This document shows positions 1-8,913 of a stretch of 64,000 nt of DNA, one piece after another. The notes beneath the pieces are model-generated. The model made no database searches. It was not told the DNA's origin and saw nothing but the letters and a program-made list of their open reading frames with translations. Source of the stretch: Candidatus Peregrinibacteria bacterium GW2011_GWF2_38_29 (GTDB lineage: Bacteria > Patescibacteriota > Gracilibacteria > UBA1369 > UBA12463); contig LBUS01000006.1 of NCBI GenBank assembly GCA_000992695.1, positions 1 through 64,000 on the forward strand. The letters run 5' to 3'. Positions within the stretch are counted from its first letter, which is position 1, and every line of letters starts with the position of its first letter. Both the position numbers and the translations under genes were made by a program.

Positions 1-198
1 AAAGAAAAATACATTGCGAGCTTGGACAAAGCGATCGGAGAAAAAGACAAATACCTCAAGGACCTTGAAAAAAGCATTAAAGAAAAAGATGAATATATCC
101 TATCTTTAAAAAAAGATCTGGAAGAAAGAAAAGCCTACATAGATAATCTCTGGAAAAATAGATTAAAGAAAAAATTAAAAATTAAATACTATAAATAA
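1..198 (+). CDS. 3' end of truncated CDS with K/E/D-rich coiled-coil C-terminus (upstream glycan-locus gene)
   Basis: Open frame 1 from base 1 to TAA at 196-198: ...EKDKYLKDLEKSIKEKDEYILSLKKDLEERKAYIDNLWKNRLKKKLKIKYYK*. Confidence 0.6.
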   Translation, partial: KEKYIASLDKAIGEKDKYLKDLEKSIKEKDEYILSLKKDLEERKAYIDNLWKNRLKKKLKIKYYK

Positions 199-2721
199 AT
201 GCTAATGGAAAACAATGAACTGAATATTTGTATAATATTTTCAAAAAATTATCTGGCTTTCGCGCGCAATTTAACAAAAAATTTCTTACATTTTCATCCA
301 AAGTCAAAGGTATTTGCCTTATTGGTGGATGAATTAAAAAACGAATTCGATCCGCAAAAAGAACAGTTTGAACTTGTAAGAATAGAAGAATTAAATGTAA
401 AAAATTTAAAATCTTTTACATTCAAATATAACGTGACAGAGCTAAACACAGCCGTAAAACCATATTTTATCGAATATTTATACAATAAATATCCGGAAAT
501 AAATAAAATATGCTATTTCGATCCGGACATTCATTTTTATAAAACCATGACTGAGTTAAGTCAGCTTTTAGACAAACATAATTTCGTCGTGACTCCACAT
601 ACAACATCCCCTATCCCGGAGGACGGATGCAGTCCATCGGAAGTTGATTTATTGCTTTCGGGAAGCTACAACCTGGGATTCATAGGAACGCGTAGAAACG
701 AAGAAACATTCAAAATGCTCAAATGGTGGCAAGAAAGGTTGTACGACAAAGCTGTAAACCGCATAGAAAAAGGACTTTTCACGGATCAAAAATGGATGAT
801 CTTATTGGACAATCTCTTTGATAATGTCTATGTACTGAGAGAACCGGGATATAACGTTGCATACTGGAATCTGCATGAAAGAAGCAATATAACAAAAACC
901 AACGAAGAATATTTCGTTAACGGAAAACCTTTATATTTCTTTCACTTCAGCGGATTTCCAATGAATGAAATGGAATTGGTATCAAAATATCAAACGCGCC
1001 ACCATTTAAAAAATTTAAAACCGGCAATAAAAGAATTGTTTGAAGATTATAAAAAAGGAACACTGGAAAACGGCTTTGAAGAAACAAGAAAGTGGACTTA
1101 CGCATATGGTATTTTTGAAAATAACATAAAAATATCAGATATATTTCGCGCTTTATATTGGGACAGAAAAGATTTACAAAAAAAATTCGAAAATCCATAC
1201 AAAACAAGTGAAAATTCATTCTTAAACTGGTTAATGCAACCGGCGAGAGAAGGCTCAGTGGTAACCAATTTAATGGAATATATTTATAATTCACGCGAAG
1301 ACGTAAAAAGAACCTATCCCGATATTTGGGGGAAAGACCAAATGAATGTTTTTCATTGGGCATGCGGCTCATTTAGAAACGAATATAAATTTAACGTTTA
1401 TTTTTCAAAAAATTGCACAATAGAACCATCAAAAAAACGCACAAGAATCAACAAGCATACCATATTGGCAAAAATTTCAGAACTAATAAAAAAATTAACG
1501 GGACCAAAAGGACATGCGTGGTTTTATAGACAATTCTTAAAATTTCAAGAACTTAAAAATAAAAAAGCCGAATCTGAAAAAAGTAAAAAATTCCTTAAAT
1601 CCATTAAAAACCAAAAAAAACCATTTGGAGTAAATATAATTGGTTATATCAATGCCGAATCGGGCGTCGGAGAAGGAGCAAGAGGCATAATAAGAGCAAT
1701 AGAAACAAGTGAAATACCGTTCAGCTTATACAATATCGACCAAGCATGGACGCGCACTGAAGATAAAACCTACACAAATTTCTCAAATCAATTACCGTAC
1801 GATATAAATATATTAGTCGCAAATGCAGATCAAATTCCATATATAATTAAAGATATTGGACCGGAAAAATTTGCCAACAAATATACGACAAGTTTTTGGG
1901 CTTGGGAATTAACAAAATTCCCGGAAAAGTGGCAAGATCGCTTCAATTATGTAAACGAAATATGGACAATGTCTACCTTTTGTTTAAATGCAATATCAGA
2001 AAAATCCCCTGTTCCGGTTGTAAACACCCCAATACCAATCGAATTTGATGTTAATACAAAATACACGCGAGAACACTTTAAAATTCCTGAAAATCAATTT
2101 GTATTTTTATTTTGTTTTGACGGATTATCGCTTATAGAAAGAAAAAATCCGTTTGCGGTGGCGAAATCATTTGCAAAAGTTTTCGCGAATAAAACAGACG
2201 TCTTATTGATAATAAAATGCCATAATGCACAACCGGACCAACTGAAAGAACTTGAAAACGATCTAAGGGATTGTAATTACAAAATCATCCCCGATTATAT
2301 GAATAGAGAAGAAATGCTTGGACTGTTCAATTGTATGGATTGTTTTGTATCGCTACATAGAGCGGAGGGTTTTGGATACAGTATCGCAGAAGCTATGTAT
2401 CTTGGAAAACATATAATAGTAACCGGATGGTCGGGAAATCTTGATTTTACAAATACAACAAACAGTCACCTTGTTAACTACAAAATGATTGAAATAGAAC
2501 ACGACATTGGACCTTATGAAAAAGGGAATCTATGGGCCGAACCGGATATAAATCATGCATCTGAAATCATGCTAAATGTCTATAAAAATCGTGACAAAAA
2601 TATTACAAAAAAAGGACAAGAACATATAAAAGAAAATTTCAACAGAAAAATTCTGGGAGAAAGATTTAAATCAAGAATATATTTAATAAAAGAAAAGCTG
2701 GAAAAAGCAAAAATTAAGTAA
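199..2721 (+). CDS. Two-domain glycosyltransferase (N-terminal nucleotide-sugar transferase-like region, C-terminal GT4-like domain)
   Basis: 840 aa; N-terminal KICYFDPDIHFY DxD-like; C-terminal HRAEGFGYSIAEAMYLGKHIIVTGWSGNLDF typical of group-1 glycosyltransferases. Confidence 0.85.
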   Translation: MLMENNELNICIIFSKNYLAFARNLTKNFLHFHPKSKVFALLVDELKNEFDPQKEQFELVRIEELNVKNLKSFTFKYNVTELNTAVKPYFIEYLYNKYPEINKICYFDPDIHFYKTMTELSQLLDKHNFVVTPHTTSPIPEDGCSPSEVDLLLSGSYNLGFIGTRRNEETFKMLKWWQERLYDKAVNRIEKGLFTDQKWMILLDNLFDNVYVLREPGYNVAYWNLHERSNITKTNEEYFVNGKPLYFFHFSGFPMNEMELVSKYQTRHHLKNLKPAIKELFEDYKKGTLENGFEETRKWTYAYGIFENNIKISDIFRALYWDRKDLQKKFENPYKTSENSFLNWLMQPAREGSVVTNLMEYIYNSREDVKRTYPDIWGKDQMNVFHWACGSFRNEYKFNVYFSKNCTIEPSKKRTRINKHTILAKISELIKKLTGPKGHAWFYRQFLKFQELKNKKAESEKSKKFLKSIKNQKKPFGVNIIGYINAESGVGEGARGIIRAIETSEIPFSLYNIDQAWTRTEDKTYTNFSNQLPYDINILVANADQIPYIIKDIGPEKFANKYTTSFWAWELTKFPEKWQDRFNYVNEIWTMSTFCLNAISEKSPVPVVNTPIPIEFDVNTKYTREHFKIPENQFVFLFCFDGLSLIERKNPFAVAKSFAKVFANKTDVLLIIKCHNAQPDQLKELENDLRDCNYKIIPDYMNREEMLGLFNCMDCFVSLHRAEGFGYSIAEAMYLGKHIIVTGWSGNLDFTNTTNSHLVNYKMIEIEHDIGPYEKGNLWAEPDINHASEIMLNVYKNRDKNITKKGQEHIKENFNRKILGERFKSRIYLIKEKLEKAKIK

Positions 2722-2730
2722 CGATTCAAC

Positions 2731-3564
2731 ATGTCTGTTTTAATTACAGGAGCAAGCGGATTTATAGGCAAAAAACTAATAAAAACGCTAAAGAGCGATC
2801 TTAAGCCAAAAAGCTTGGATATTAATTTGGAAATTCCGGAAAAATTCAATTACAATCAAATTAAAAAAAATGATTTCATAATTCATTTGGCCGCAATCTC
2901 CTCTCCGGATTTATGTGAAAAAAATTATAAATTGGCTTATAAAATAAATGTAAAAGGAACTTCATATTTTATACAAAAATGTCTTAGAAAAGGCGCAAAA
3001 ATATTATTCTTTTCATCGGATACAATCTACGGAGAAACAAAAAATACCTGCGCAAATGAACTTTCAAAGCCGCACCCATTAGGCAAATATGCAAAAACAA
3101 AACTTGCCATAGAAAAGAAATTTCAAAAAGAAAAAAATTTGAAAATATTCAGATTATCTCTTGTGTTCGCGAAAAACGATAAATTCACAACATATATAAA
3201 TGACTGTTCCAAAAATAAAAAACCCGCCGAAATCTTTAATACATTTTATAGAAACGTTGTTTATGTCGAAGATGTTTTATGTGCAATAAGAAAATTGATA
3301 AAAAAATTCAACAAATTTGATAATCAAATTTTCAATATTTGCGGAGAAAACCTGCTTTCAAGGCAAGATTTGGCTTATTTATACAAGAAGAACATAGATA
3401 AAAATTTAAAAATAAAAATAATAAAACCACCAAAAGAATTTTTAAAAATCCGAGCGGAAAAGACTCACATAAAATCTTTATATCTTAAATCTCTCCTTGG
3501 AAAGCCTACTATAAGCATTGAAAAAGCAATGAGAATGGAGTTTAATAAAAGCACTAAAAATTAA
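2731..3564 (+). CDS. NAD(P)-dependent sugar epimerase/reductase (extended SDR, RmlD-like)
   Basis: Rossmann motif GASGFIGKKLI; IIHLAAISSPDLCE; SSDTIYG...YAKTKLAIE. Confidence 0.8.
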   Translation: MSVLITGASGFIGKKLIKTLKSDLKPKSLDINLEIPEKFNYNQIKKNDFIIHLAAISSPDLCEKNYKLAYKINVKGTSYFIQKCLRKGAKILFFSSDTIYGETKNTCANELSKPHPLGKYAKTKLAIEKKFQKEKNLKIFRLSLVFAKNDKFTTYINDCSKNKKPAEIFNTFYRNVVYVEDVLCAIRKLIKKFNKFDNQIFNICGENLLSRQDLAYLYKKNIDKNLKIKIIKPPKEFLKIRAEKTHIKSLYLKSLLGKPTISIEKAMRMEFNKSTKN

Positions 3565-3573
3565 CAACAACTT

Positions 3574-4587
3574 ATGGAGAAGAAGAAGGCTTTAATAACA
3601 GGCATAACGGGAATGGTTGGATCCCATTTGGCTGATTTTTTGCTTGAAAATACGGATTGGGAAATATACGGCATGTGTAGATGGAGAAGCCCAATGGACA
3701 ACATTGAGCACTTAACGGACAGAGTTAATAGAAAAGATCGTATATCGTTGTTATACGGCGATTTAAACGACTTTGGATCGCTTTTACACGTTTTAAAAGA
3801 ATCCAAACCGGATTATGTATTTCATCTAGCCGCACAAAGCTATCCAAAAACAAGCTTTGAATCACCAATTGAAACGCTTAATACAAACATACTGGGTACG
3901 GCAAAATTACTTGAAGCTATACGCAAATTAGATATGTCACCGGTAATTCATGTATGCGCATCGTCGGAAGTTTTCGGAAGAGTGCCAAAAGAAAAATTAC
4001 CAATTCATGAAGATGTAAATTTTCACCCGGCATCTCCTTACGCAATCTCAAAAACCGGAACGGATTTGATAGGAAGGTTTTACGCCGAAGCATACCAAAT
4101 GAAAATAATGACAACGCGCATGTTCACACACACAGGTCCAAGACGAGGAGATGTTTTCGCGGAATCGACCTTTGCAAAACAAATAGCTATGATAGAAAAC
4201 AACCTATTACCACCGATCGTTAAAGTCGGAAATATAAAATCGCTTCGCACATGGGCGGATGTCAGAGATGCTGTAAGAGCTTATTACATGCTCGTAACAA
4301 CAAATCCAATACCGGGTGAATATTATAATATTGGCGGAACATACACATGTACAGTTGAAGATATGCTTAAATTTTTGCTTAGCATTTCAACTCGAAAAGA
4401 TATAAAAATTGAAACTGACCCTGAAAGATTAAGGCCTCTTGACGCCGATCTTCAAGTGCCGGACACGTCAAAATTTCAAAAACATACAGGATGGAAACCT
4501 GAAATATCGTTTGAAAAAACGATGACGGACTTATTAAATTACTGGCGAGATAAAATTAAAAAAGGTCACACTTTTTGGAACAGATAA
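3574..4587 (+). CDS. GDP-mannose 4,6-dehydratase-like SDR (possibly GDP-heptose 4,6-dehydratase)
   Basis: ALITGITGMVGSHLADFLLE; HLAAQSYPKTSFESP; SPYAISKTGTDLIGRFYAEAYQMKIMTTRMFTHTGPRRGDVFAES. Confidence 0.85.
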   Translation: MEKKKALITGITGMVGSHLADFLLENTDWEIYGMCRWRSPMDNIEHLTDRVNRKDRISLLYGDLNDFGSLLHVLKESKPDYVFHLAAQSYPKTSFESPIETLNTNILGTAKLLEAIRKLDMSPVIHVCASSEVFGRVPKEKLPIHEDVNFHPASPYAISKTGTDLIGRFYAEAYQMKIMTTRMFTHTGPRRGDVFAESTFAKQIAMIENNLLPPIVKVGNIKSLRTWADVRDAVRAYYMLVTTNPIPGEYYNIGGTYTCTVEDMLKFLLSISTRKDIKIETDPERLRPLDADLQVPDTSKFQKHTGWKPEISFEKTMTDLLNYWRDKIKKGHTFWNR

Positions 4588-5146
4588 ATTCAACAGCCTC
4601 CATAAGGGTTTTTATACAAAAATCAGCTTCAACAAGCGCTTTTTTGTTACAACTATCTTGTCCGGTTAAAACAAGAATAGTCTTACAACCGGCTTTTTTA
4701 CCGGCCAAAATATCCGACAACTTATCCCCTATTAACCAACATTTTTTTAAATCAAGATTAAAATCCTTTTCTGCTTTTTTAAACATACCAATATTAGGCT
4801 TTCTGCATTTACACGCTTTTTTATATTTTTTAATAACTCCCTTCGGGTGATGTGGGCAAAAATAAACATTATCAATCTTAATATTATGGCTTTCAAACTG
4901 CTTAATCATCCACTCCATTAAAATGTTATAATCTTTTTCAGTGTACAAACCCTTGGCTACACCTGCCTGATTTGTAATTATTATTTTCTTAAAATCGGGA
5001 GAAAGTTTTTTTAAAGCCAAAAAAACATCATTATAAAATTCAATATCTTCAATCTTATAAACATGATTCTTATCTTTATTAATGACCCCGTCACGATCTA
5101 AAAAAACAGCTCTATTTTTTGTAAAAAGCTTTTTCAACAAGCTCAC
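4556..5146 (-). CDS. gmhB: D-glycero-beta-D-manno-heptose 1,7-bisphosphate 7-phosphatase (HAD family)
   Basis: AVFLDRDGVINKD, ITNQAGVAKGLY, CPHHP...CKCRKPNIGM zinc-loop, IGDKLSDILAGKKAGCKTILV. Confidence 0.88.
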   Translation of the reverse strand: MSLLKKLFTKNRAVFLDRDGVINKDKNHVYKIEDIEFYNDVFLALKKLSPDFKKIIITNQAGVAKGLYTEKDYNILMEWMIKQFESHNIKIDNVYFCPHHPKGVIKKYKKACKCRKPNIGMFKKAEKDFNLDLKKCWLIGDKLSDILAGKKAGCKTILVLTGQDSCNKKALVEADFCIKTLMEAVEFICSKKCDLF

Positions 5147-5684
5147 AGATAATGTGTATTATTAAAATATGAGACTCCTGTATGCGCGGCGTTTCTTTGG
5201 AAGGAACATTGAGCAATAAATCACAATATCCTTTCATTTTGCCACCGGTTTCACCCGTTAACCCAATTAAATACATAGCTTGCTTTTTAGCGCATTTTAA
5301 AGCCTCCAAAACAGCCTCTGAGTTTCCGGAAGTACTTATTGCGAATAAAATATCACCGGAATCTCCAAGGGCTTCAATTTGTCTTGAAAAAACGGTTTTA
5401 AAACTATAATCATTCGAAATTGCGGTAATAATGGAAGAATTCACAGTTAAGGCTATCGCAGGTAAAGCTTTTCTTTCAAGCTTATATTTACTCACAAGTT
5501 CTGCTGCAAAATGCTGACTATCGGACGCGCTGCCGCCGCAACCGCATATTAATATTTTTTTACCTTTTTTAAGCGAAAAAATAATTTTATTTGCCGATTG
5601 CTCTATTTTCTCGATAAGCGTTTCTGGAAACGATTCTTTCACTCGAACGCTCTCTCGAATACAAGATTGTATTATTTTTTTCAT
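5112..5684 (-). CDS. gmhA: Sedoheptulose 7-phosphate isomerase (SIS domain)
   Basis: ILICGCGGSASDSQHFAAELVSKY; ALGDSGDILFAISTSGNSEAVLEAL; TPRIQESHILIIHIICELVE. Confidence 0.88.
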   Translation of the reverse strand: MKKIIQSCIRESVRVKESFPETLIEKIEQSANKIIFSLKKGKKILICGCGGSASDSQHFAAELVSKYKLERKALPAIALTVNSSIITAISNDYSFKTVFSRQIEALGDSGDILFAISTSGNSEAVLEALKCAKKQAMYLIGLTGETGGKMKGYCDLLLNVPSKETPRIQESHILIIHIICELVEKAFYKK

Positions 5685-6729
5685 AATTTGAAGAATGCCA
5701 AGCTGTTAAACCTTCATGATCAAATACAAAAGAAACCTCTTTAAGCCCTAACTCAAGAGCTTTTTTAAGAACATATAATTTCTTGCCTGGAAAACAATAA
5801 AAAATTAGATGACCGCCACCGCCGGCTCCGGTAACTTTACCACCTATCCCGCCAACTTTTTTTAATTCACTATAAATATAATCGATCTGTTGATTTGTAA
5901 TTTGACCACTGAATTTCTTTTTAGCTTGCCATCCGGCATCCAAGATTTCCCCTATCGAATCGATATCACCGCGAAGTAAAGCGTATTTGGCAATAGTTGC
6001 CAACTCTTTTGTCTCATGAAGAGCATCAAGCGAGCCCTTGTTAACACTTATGTTTTTAATTTGCTCATCAATAATATCACCCGAATCCTGACGTTGACCG
6101 ATGTTAAGCAAAAGAAGATTGGATTCAAGCTCTAATATATAATCTCGTTTCAAATTAAATGAATTTACTTTAACAAAATCATTACCTTTAAATTCTATAT
6201 GATTTATACCGCCAAAAACGGAAATATATTGATCTTGCCTGCCCCCTGGATTTTTAACCTTCTCTCTTTCAAGGTGATAAGCAAGCTCGGCAGCATCATA
6301 ATTATCAATCCTATATTCTTTCGCTAATTTATTAAAAATACCAATAACGCTTGCAAACATTGAAGCGGAACTGCCAAGCCCGGATCTCGGTGGAATCTCA
6401 CAGCTTGTATAAATTTCAAAACCTTTGCCGTGCTCTTCAAAAAAATGCGGATGATTTTCTTTAAAATATAAAATTACCGACTTTACAAGGTCCAATTGAC
6501 CGTCAAGCTTTATCTCGGAAATATCATTAAATTCAAGCCTTAAACCCATGTCCAACGAATCAAGAATTATTTTATTATCATCTCGCGCAATAAACGTTGA
6601 ATAAGCATATCTATTTATGGCCGCGCTGACCACGGCACCGCCATAATTTTCAGTATATGGGCTAATATCTGTTCCACCACCCGCGAAACTAATTCTCACC
6701 GGAGCTCTTGAGCGTATTACCAATGACAT
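5587..6729 (-). CDS. hddA: D-glycero-alpha-D-manno-heptose 7-phosphate kinase (GHMP kinase)
   Basis: RAPVRISFAGGGTDISPYTENYGGAVVSAAINRY; PPRSGLGSSASMF; GGIGGKVTGAGGGGHLIFYC. Confidence 0.88.
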   Translation of the reverse strand: MSLVIRSRAPVRISFAGGGTDISPYTENYGGAVVSAAINRYAYSTFIARDDNKIILDSLDMGLRLEFNDISEIKLDGQLDLVKSVILYFKENHPHFFEEHGKGFEIYTSCEIPPRSGLGSSASMFASVIGIFNKLAKEYRIDNYDAAELAYHLEREKVKNPGGRQDQYISVFGGINHIEFKGNDFVKVNSFNLKRDYILELESNLLLLNIGQRQDSGDIIDEQIKNISVNKGSLDALHETKELATIAKYALLRGDIDSIGEILDAGWQAKKKFSGQITNQQIDYIYSELKKVGGIGGKVTGAGGGGHLIFYCFPGKKLYVLKKALELGLKEVSFVFDHEGLTAWHSSNYEKNNTILYSRERSSERIVSRNAYRENRAIGK

Positions 6730-7417
6730 TTTTAACCTTATAAAATTCTCTAGCGAACTGATTATAGGTTTTTACAGTACCAATATCAATAAAATAACCT
6801 TTTTGAATTTTGTAAGCAAAAAGTCCGTTTTTAATTTTCGAAAAAACATCATATTCAAGTGACGATTTACCTTTCGGAAAAAACTCAAATATACGCTTAT
6901 CCATAAGATAAATGCCATTGTTTACATAACCAATTTTGGTATCACCGAAAGACCTAAAATCAATAATACGCCATTTTTTATCAAACTTTACAAAGCCGGA
7001 ATTCTGTTTCCGCATACAATTTGAAACCCCTATAACACACAAAGCATCGCGCTTTTTATAGAATTGTCGCAAATCATTCAAGTTCACCTCGCGAAAAGTA
7101 TCTCCATTAACAACAAAAAAAACATTTTTAAGAATTTTTCTAGCTTTAAATAAAGCCCCACCGGTCCCCAAAGGCACATTCTCTTGCGAATAATTAATCT
7201 TCACCCCAAACTTCTTCCCATTGCCAAAATATTTAATTATCTTTTCCTTCAAATACCCGACGGATAAAACGAATTCATTAATACCCTGCCCCTTGTAATA
7301 CTCGATCAAATACTGCAAAAAAGGCTTATTATCAAAAACAAGCATAGGTTTTGGAATATCTTCCGTTAAAGGACGAAGCCTGGTTCCAAGTCCACCGCAA
7401 AGAATAAGCATTTGCAT
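6689..7417 (-). CDS. hddC: D-glycero-alpha-D-manno-heptose 1-phosphate guanylyltransferase / nucleotidyltransferase
   Basis: LILCGGLGTRLRPLTEDIPKPMLVFDNKPFLQYLIEYY; NTP_transferase fold; adjacent to hddA/gmhA/gmhB. Confidence 0.8.
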   Translation of the reverse strand: MQMLILCGGLGTRLRPLTEDIPKPMLVFDNKPFLQYLIEYYKGQGINEFVLSVGYLKEKIIKYFGNGKKFGVKINYSQENVPLGTGGALFKARKILKNVFFVVNGDTFREVNLNDLRQFYKKRDALCVIGVSNCMRKQNSGFVKFDKKWRIIDFRSFGDTKIGYVNNGIYLMDKRIFEFFPKGKSSLEYDVFSKIKNGLFAYKIQKGYFIDIGTVKTYNQFAREFYKVKNVIGNTLKSSGEN

Positions 7418-7494
7418 AAAATCATTGTAAAGGTCTTTTTATATATTTCAAATAAATACTTGATACAATAACGACAAAAAGATAAAATCCAATC

Positions 7495-8913
7495 ATGGTT
7501 TTCAGCTCAACTGTATTTTTATTTCTTTTTCTGCCGGCGGCTCTTTTCACATATTACGCTGTAAATTTTCTTGCTCCATCGTTAAAAAATCTTACTTTAG
7601 TGCTTTTTAGCATACTTTTCTACGCATGGGGCGCTCCAAATTTCCTTATGATTTTTCTTATCAATATAACCATTGATTATTTTTTAACCATATTGATGGA
7701 TAAAGCCAAAGGGCGAAACGCTAAAAAAATATATCTAATTGCTTCCATAATAATAAATCTTGGAATTCTTATTTATTTTAAATATACAAATTATTTTGAA
7801 GCCGAATTCAACTGGATTTTATCTATAATGGGCATGAAAACCATCGTATGGACAAAAATCATACTTCCAATAGGAATCTCATTCTTTATATTTCACAAAA
7901 TAAGCTACGTAGTGGATATATACAGGGAAAGAGAGAAACCATTTTATAATATTATCGACTACACTCTTTATTTAATGTTTTTTGCTCAACTAATCGCAGG
8001 ACCAATAGTAAGATTCCATGAAATCGCACATCAAATAAAAGAAAGGCTACACACTTCGGATTTATTCTTAGAAGGAATTTGGAGATTTTCCATCGGCCTA
8101 GGTAAAAAAGTCATTATTGCAAACACAATCGGAGCCATGGTTGATGCGATATTCAGCTTCTCTTCTTCCAATATGAGTATGCCAATTGCATGGATTGGAA
8201 TGCTTATGTATGCGCTTCAAATATATTTTGATTTTTCCGGATATTCGGACATGGCAATCGGCATAGGAAAAATGTTTGGCTTCAATCTCCCGGAAAACTT
8301 TAATAGACCATATGTATCAAAAAGCATCACGGAATTCTGGAGAAGATGGCACATGTCTTTATCACGCTTCTTCAAAGATTATTTATATATACCGCTCGGC
8401 GGAAACAGATGTTCAAAAATAAGAAATTATCTAAACTTAATAATTGTTTTTACACTCACGGGGTTTTGGCACGGAGCAAACACTACGTTTTTAATTTGGG
8501 GCATTTATTACGGGATATTAATCGTTATTGAAAAAGCATGGTTATTAAAAAAACTTGAAAATTTTCATCCAATAATATCAAATTTAATAACCTTTTTCTT
8601 TGTTTTAATAGGATGGGCAATATTTAGATCGGAAAACATGGAACAAGCGATAAGCTTCATAGGAAATGCATTCAGCTTTAACTCAAAATCATTATCCCTC
8701 CTATATTATGCGGGAATGAATAATAAAATTATTTTTATAACCATAGTTGCGATTTTATTAAGCTTTATAAATTTCAAATTCATTTATAAAATTTCGGAAA
8801 AATTCAAATTTGCATATGTGACAAAGGGAAGTATGGCAATTATTATATTGGTTTATTCGTATATAACGCTTTCTTCAGGAAGCTTTAATCCGTTTATTTA
8901 TTTTAGATTTTAA
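7495..8913 (+). CDS. MBOAT family O-acyltransferase (AlgI-like)
   Basis: MVFSSTVFLFLFLPAALFTYY; FDFSGYSDMAIGIGKMFGFNLPENFNRPYVSKSITEFWRRWHMSLSRFFKDYLYIPLGGNR; LTGFWHGANTTFLIWG. Confidence 0.93.
   Translation: MVFSSTVFLFLFLPAALFTYYAVNFLAPSLKNLTLVLFSILFYAWGAPNFLMIFLINITIDYFLTILMDKAKGRNAKKIYLIASIIINLGILIYFKYTNYFEAEFNWILSIMGMKTIVWTKIILPIGISFFIFHKISYVVDIYREREKPFYNIIDYTLYLMFFAQLIAGPIVRFHEIAHQIKERLHTSDLFLEGIWRFSIGLGKKVIIANTIGAMVDAIFSFSSSNMSMPIAWIGMLMYALQIYFDFSGYSDMAIGIGKMFGFNLPENFNRPYVSKSITEFWRRWHMSLSRFFKDYLYIPLGGNRCSKIRNYLNLIIVFTLTGFWHGANTTFLIWGIYYGILIVIEKAWLLKKLENFHPIISNLITFFFVLIGWAIFRSENMEQAISFIGNAFSFNSKSLSLLYYAGMNNKIIFITIVAILLSFINFKFIYKISEKFKFAYVTKGSMAIIILVYSYITLSSGSFNPFIYFRF

Noticed and set aside
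947-1372. 141-aa minus-strand ORF inside the glycosyltransferase
   Set aside because: Antisense to a well-supported CDS, no recognisable motif.
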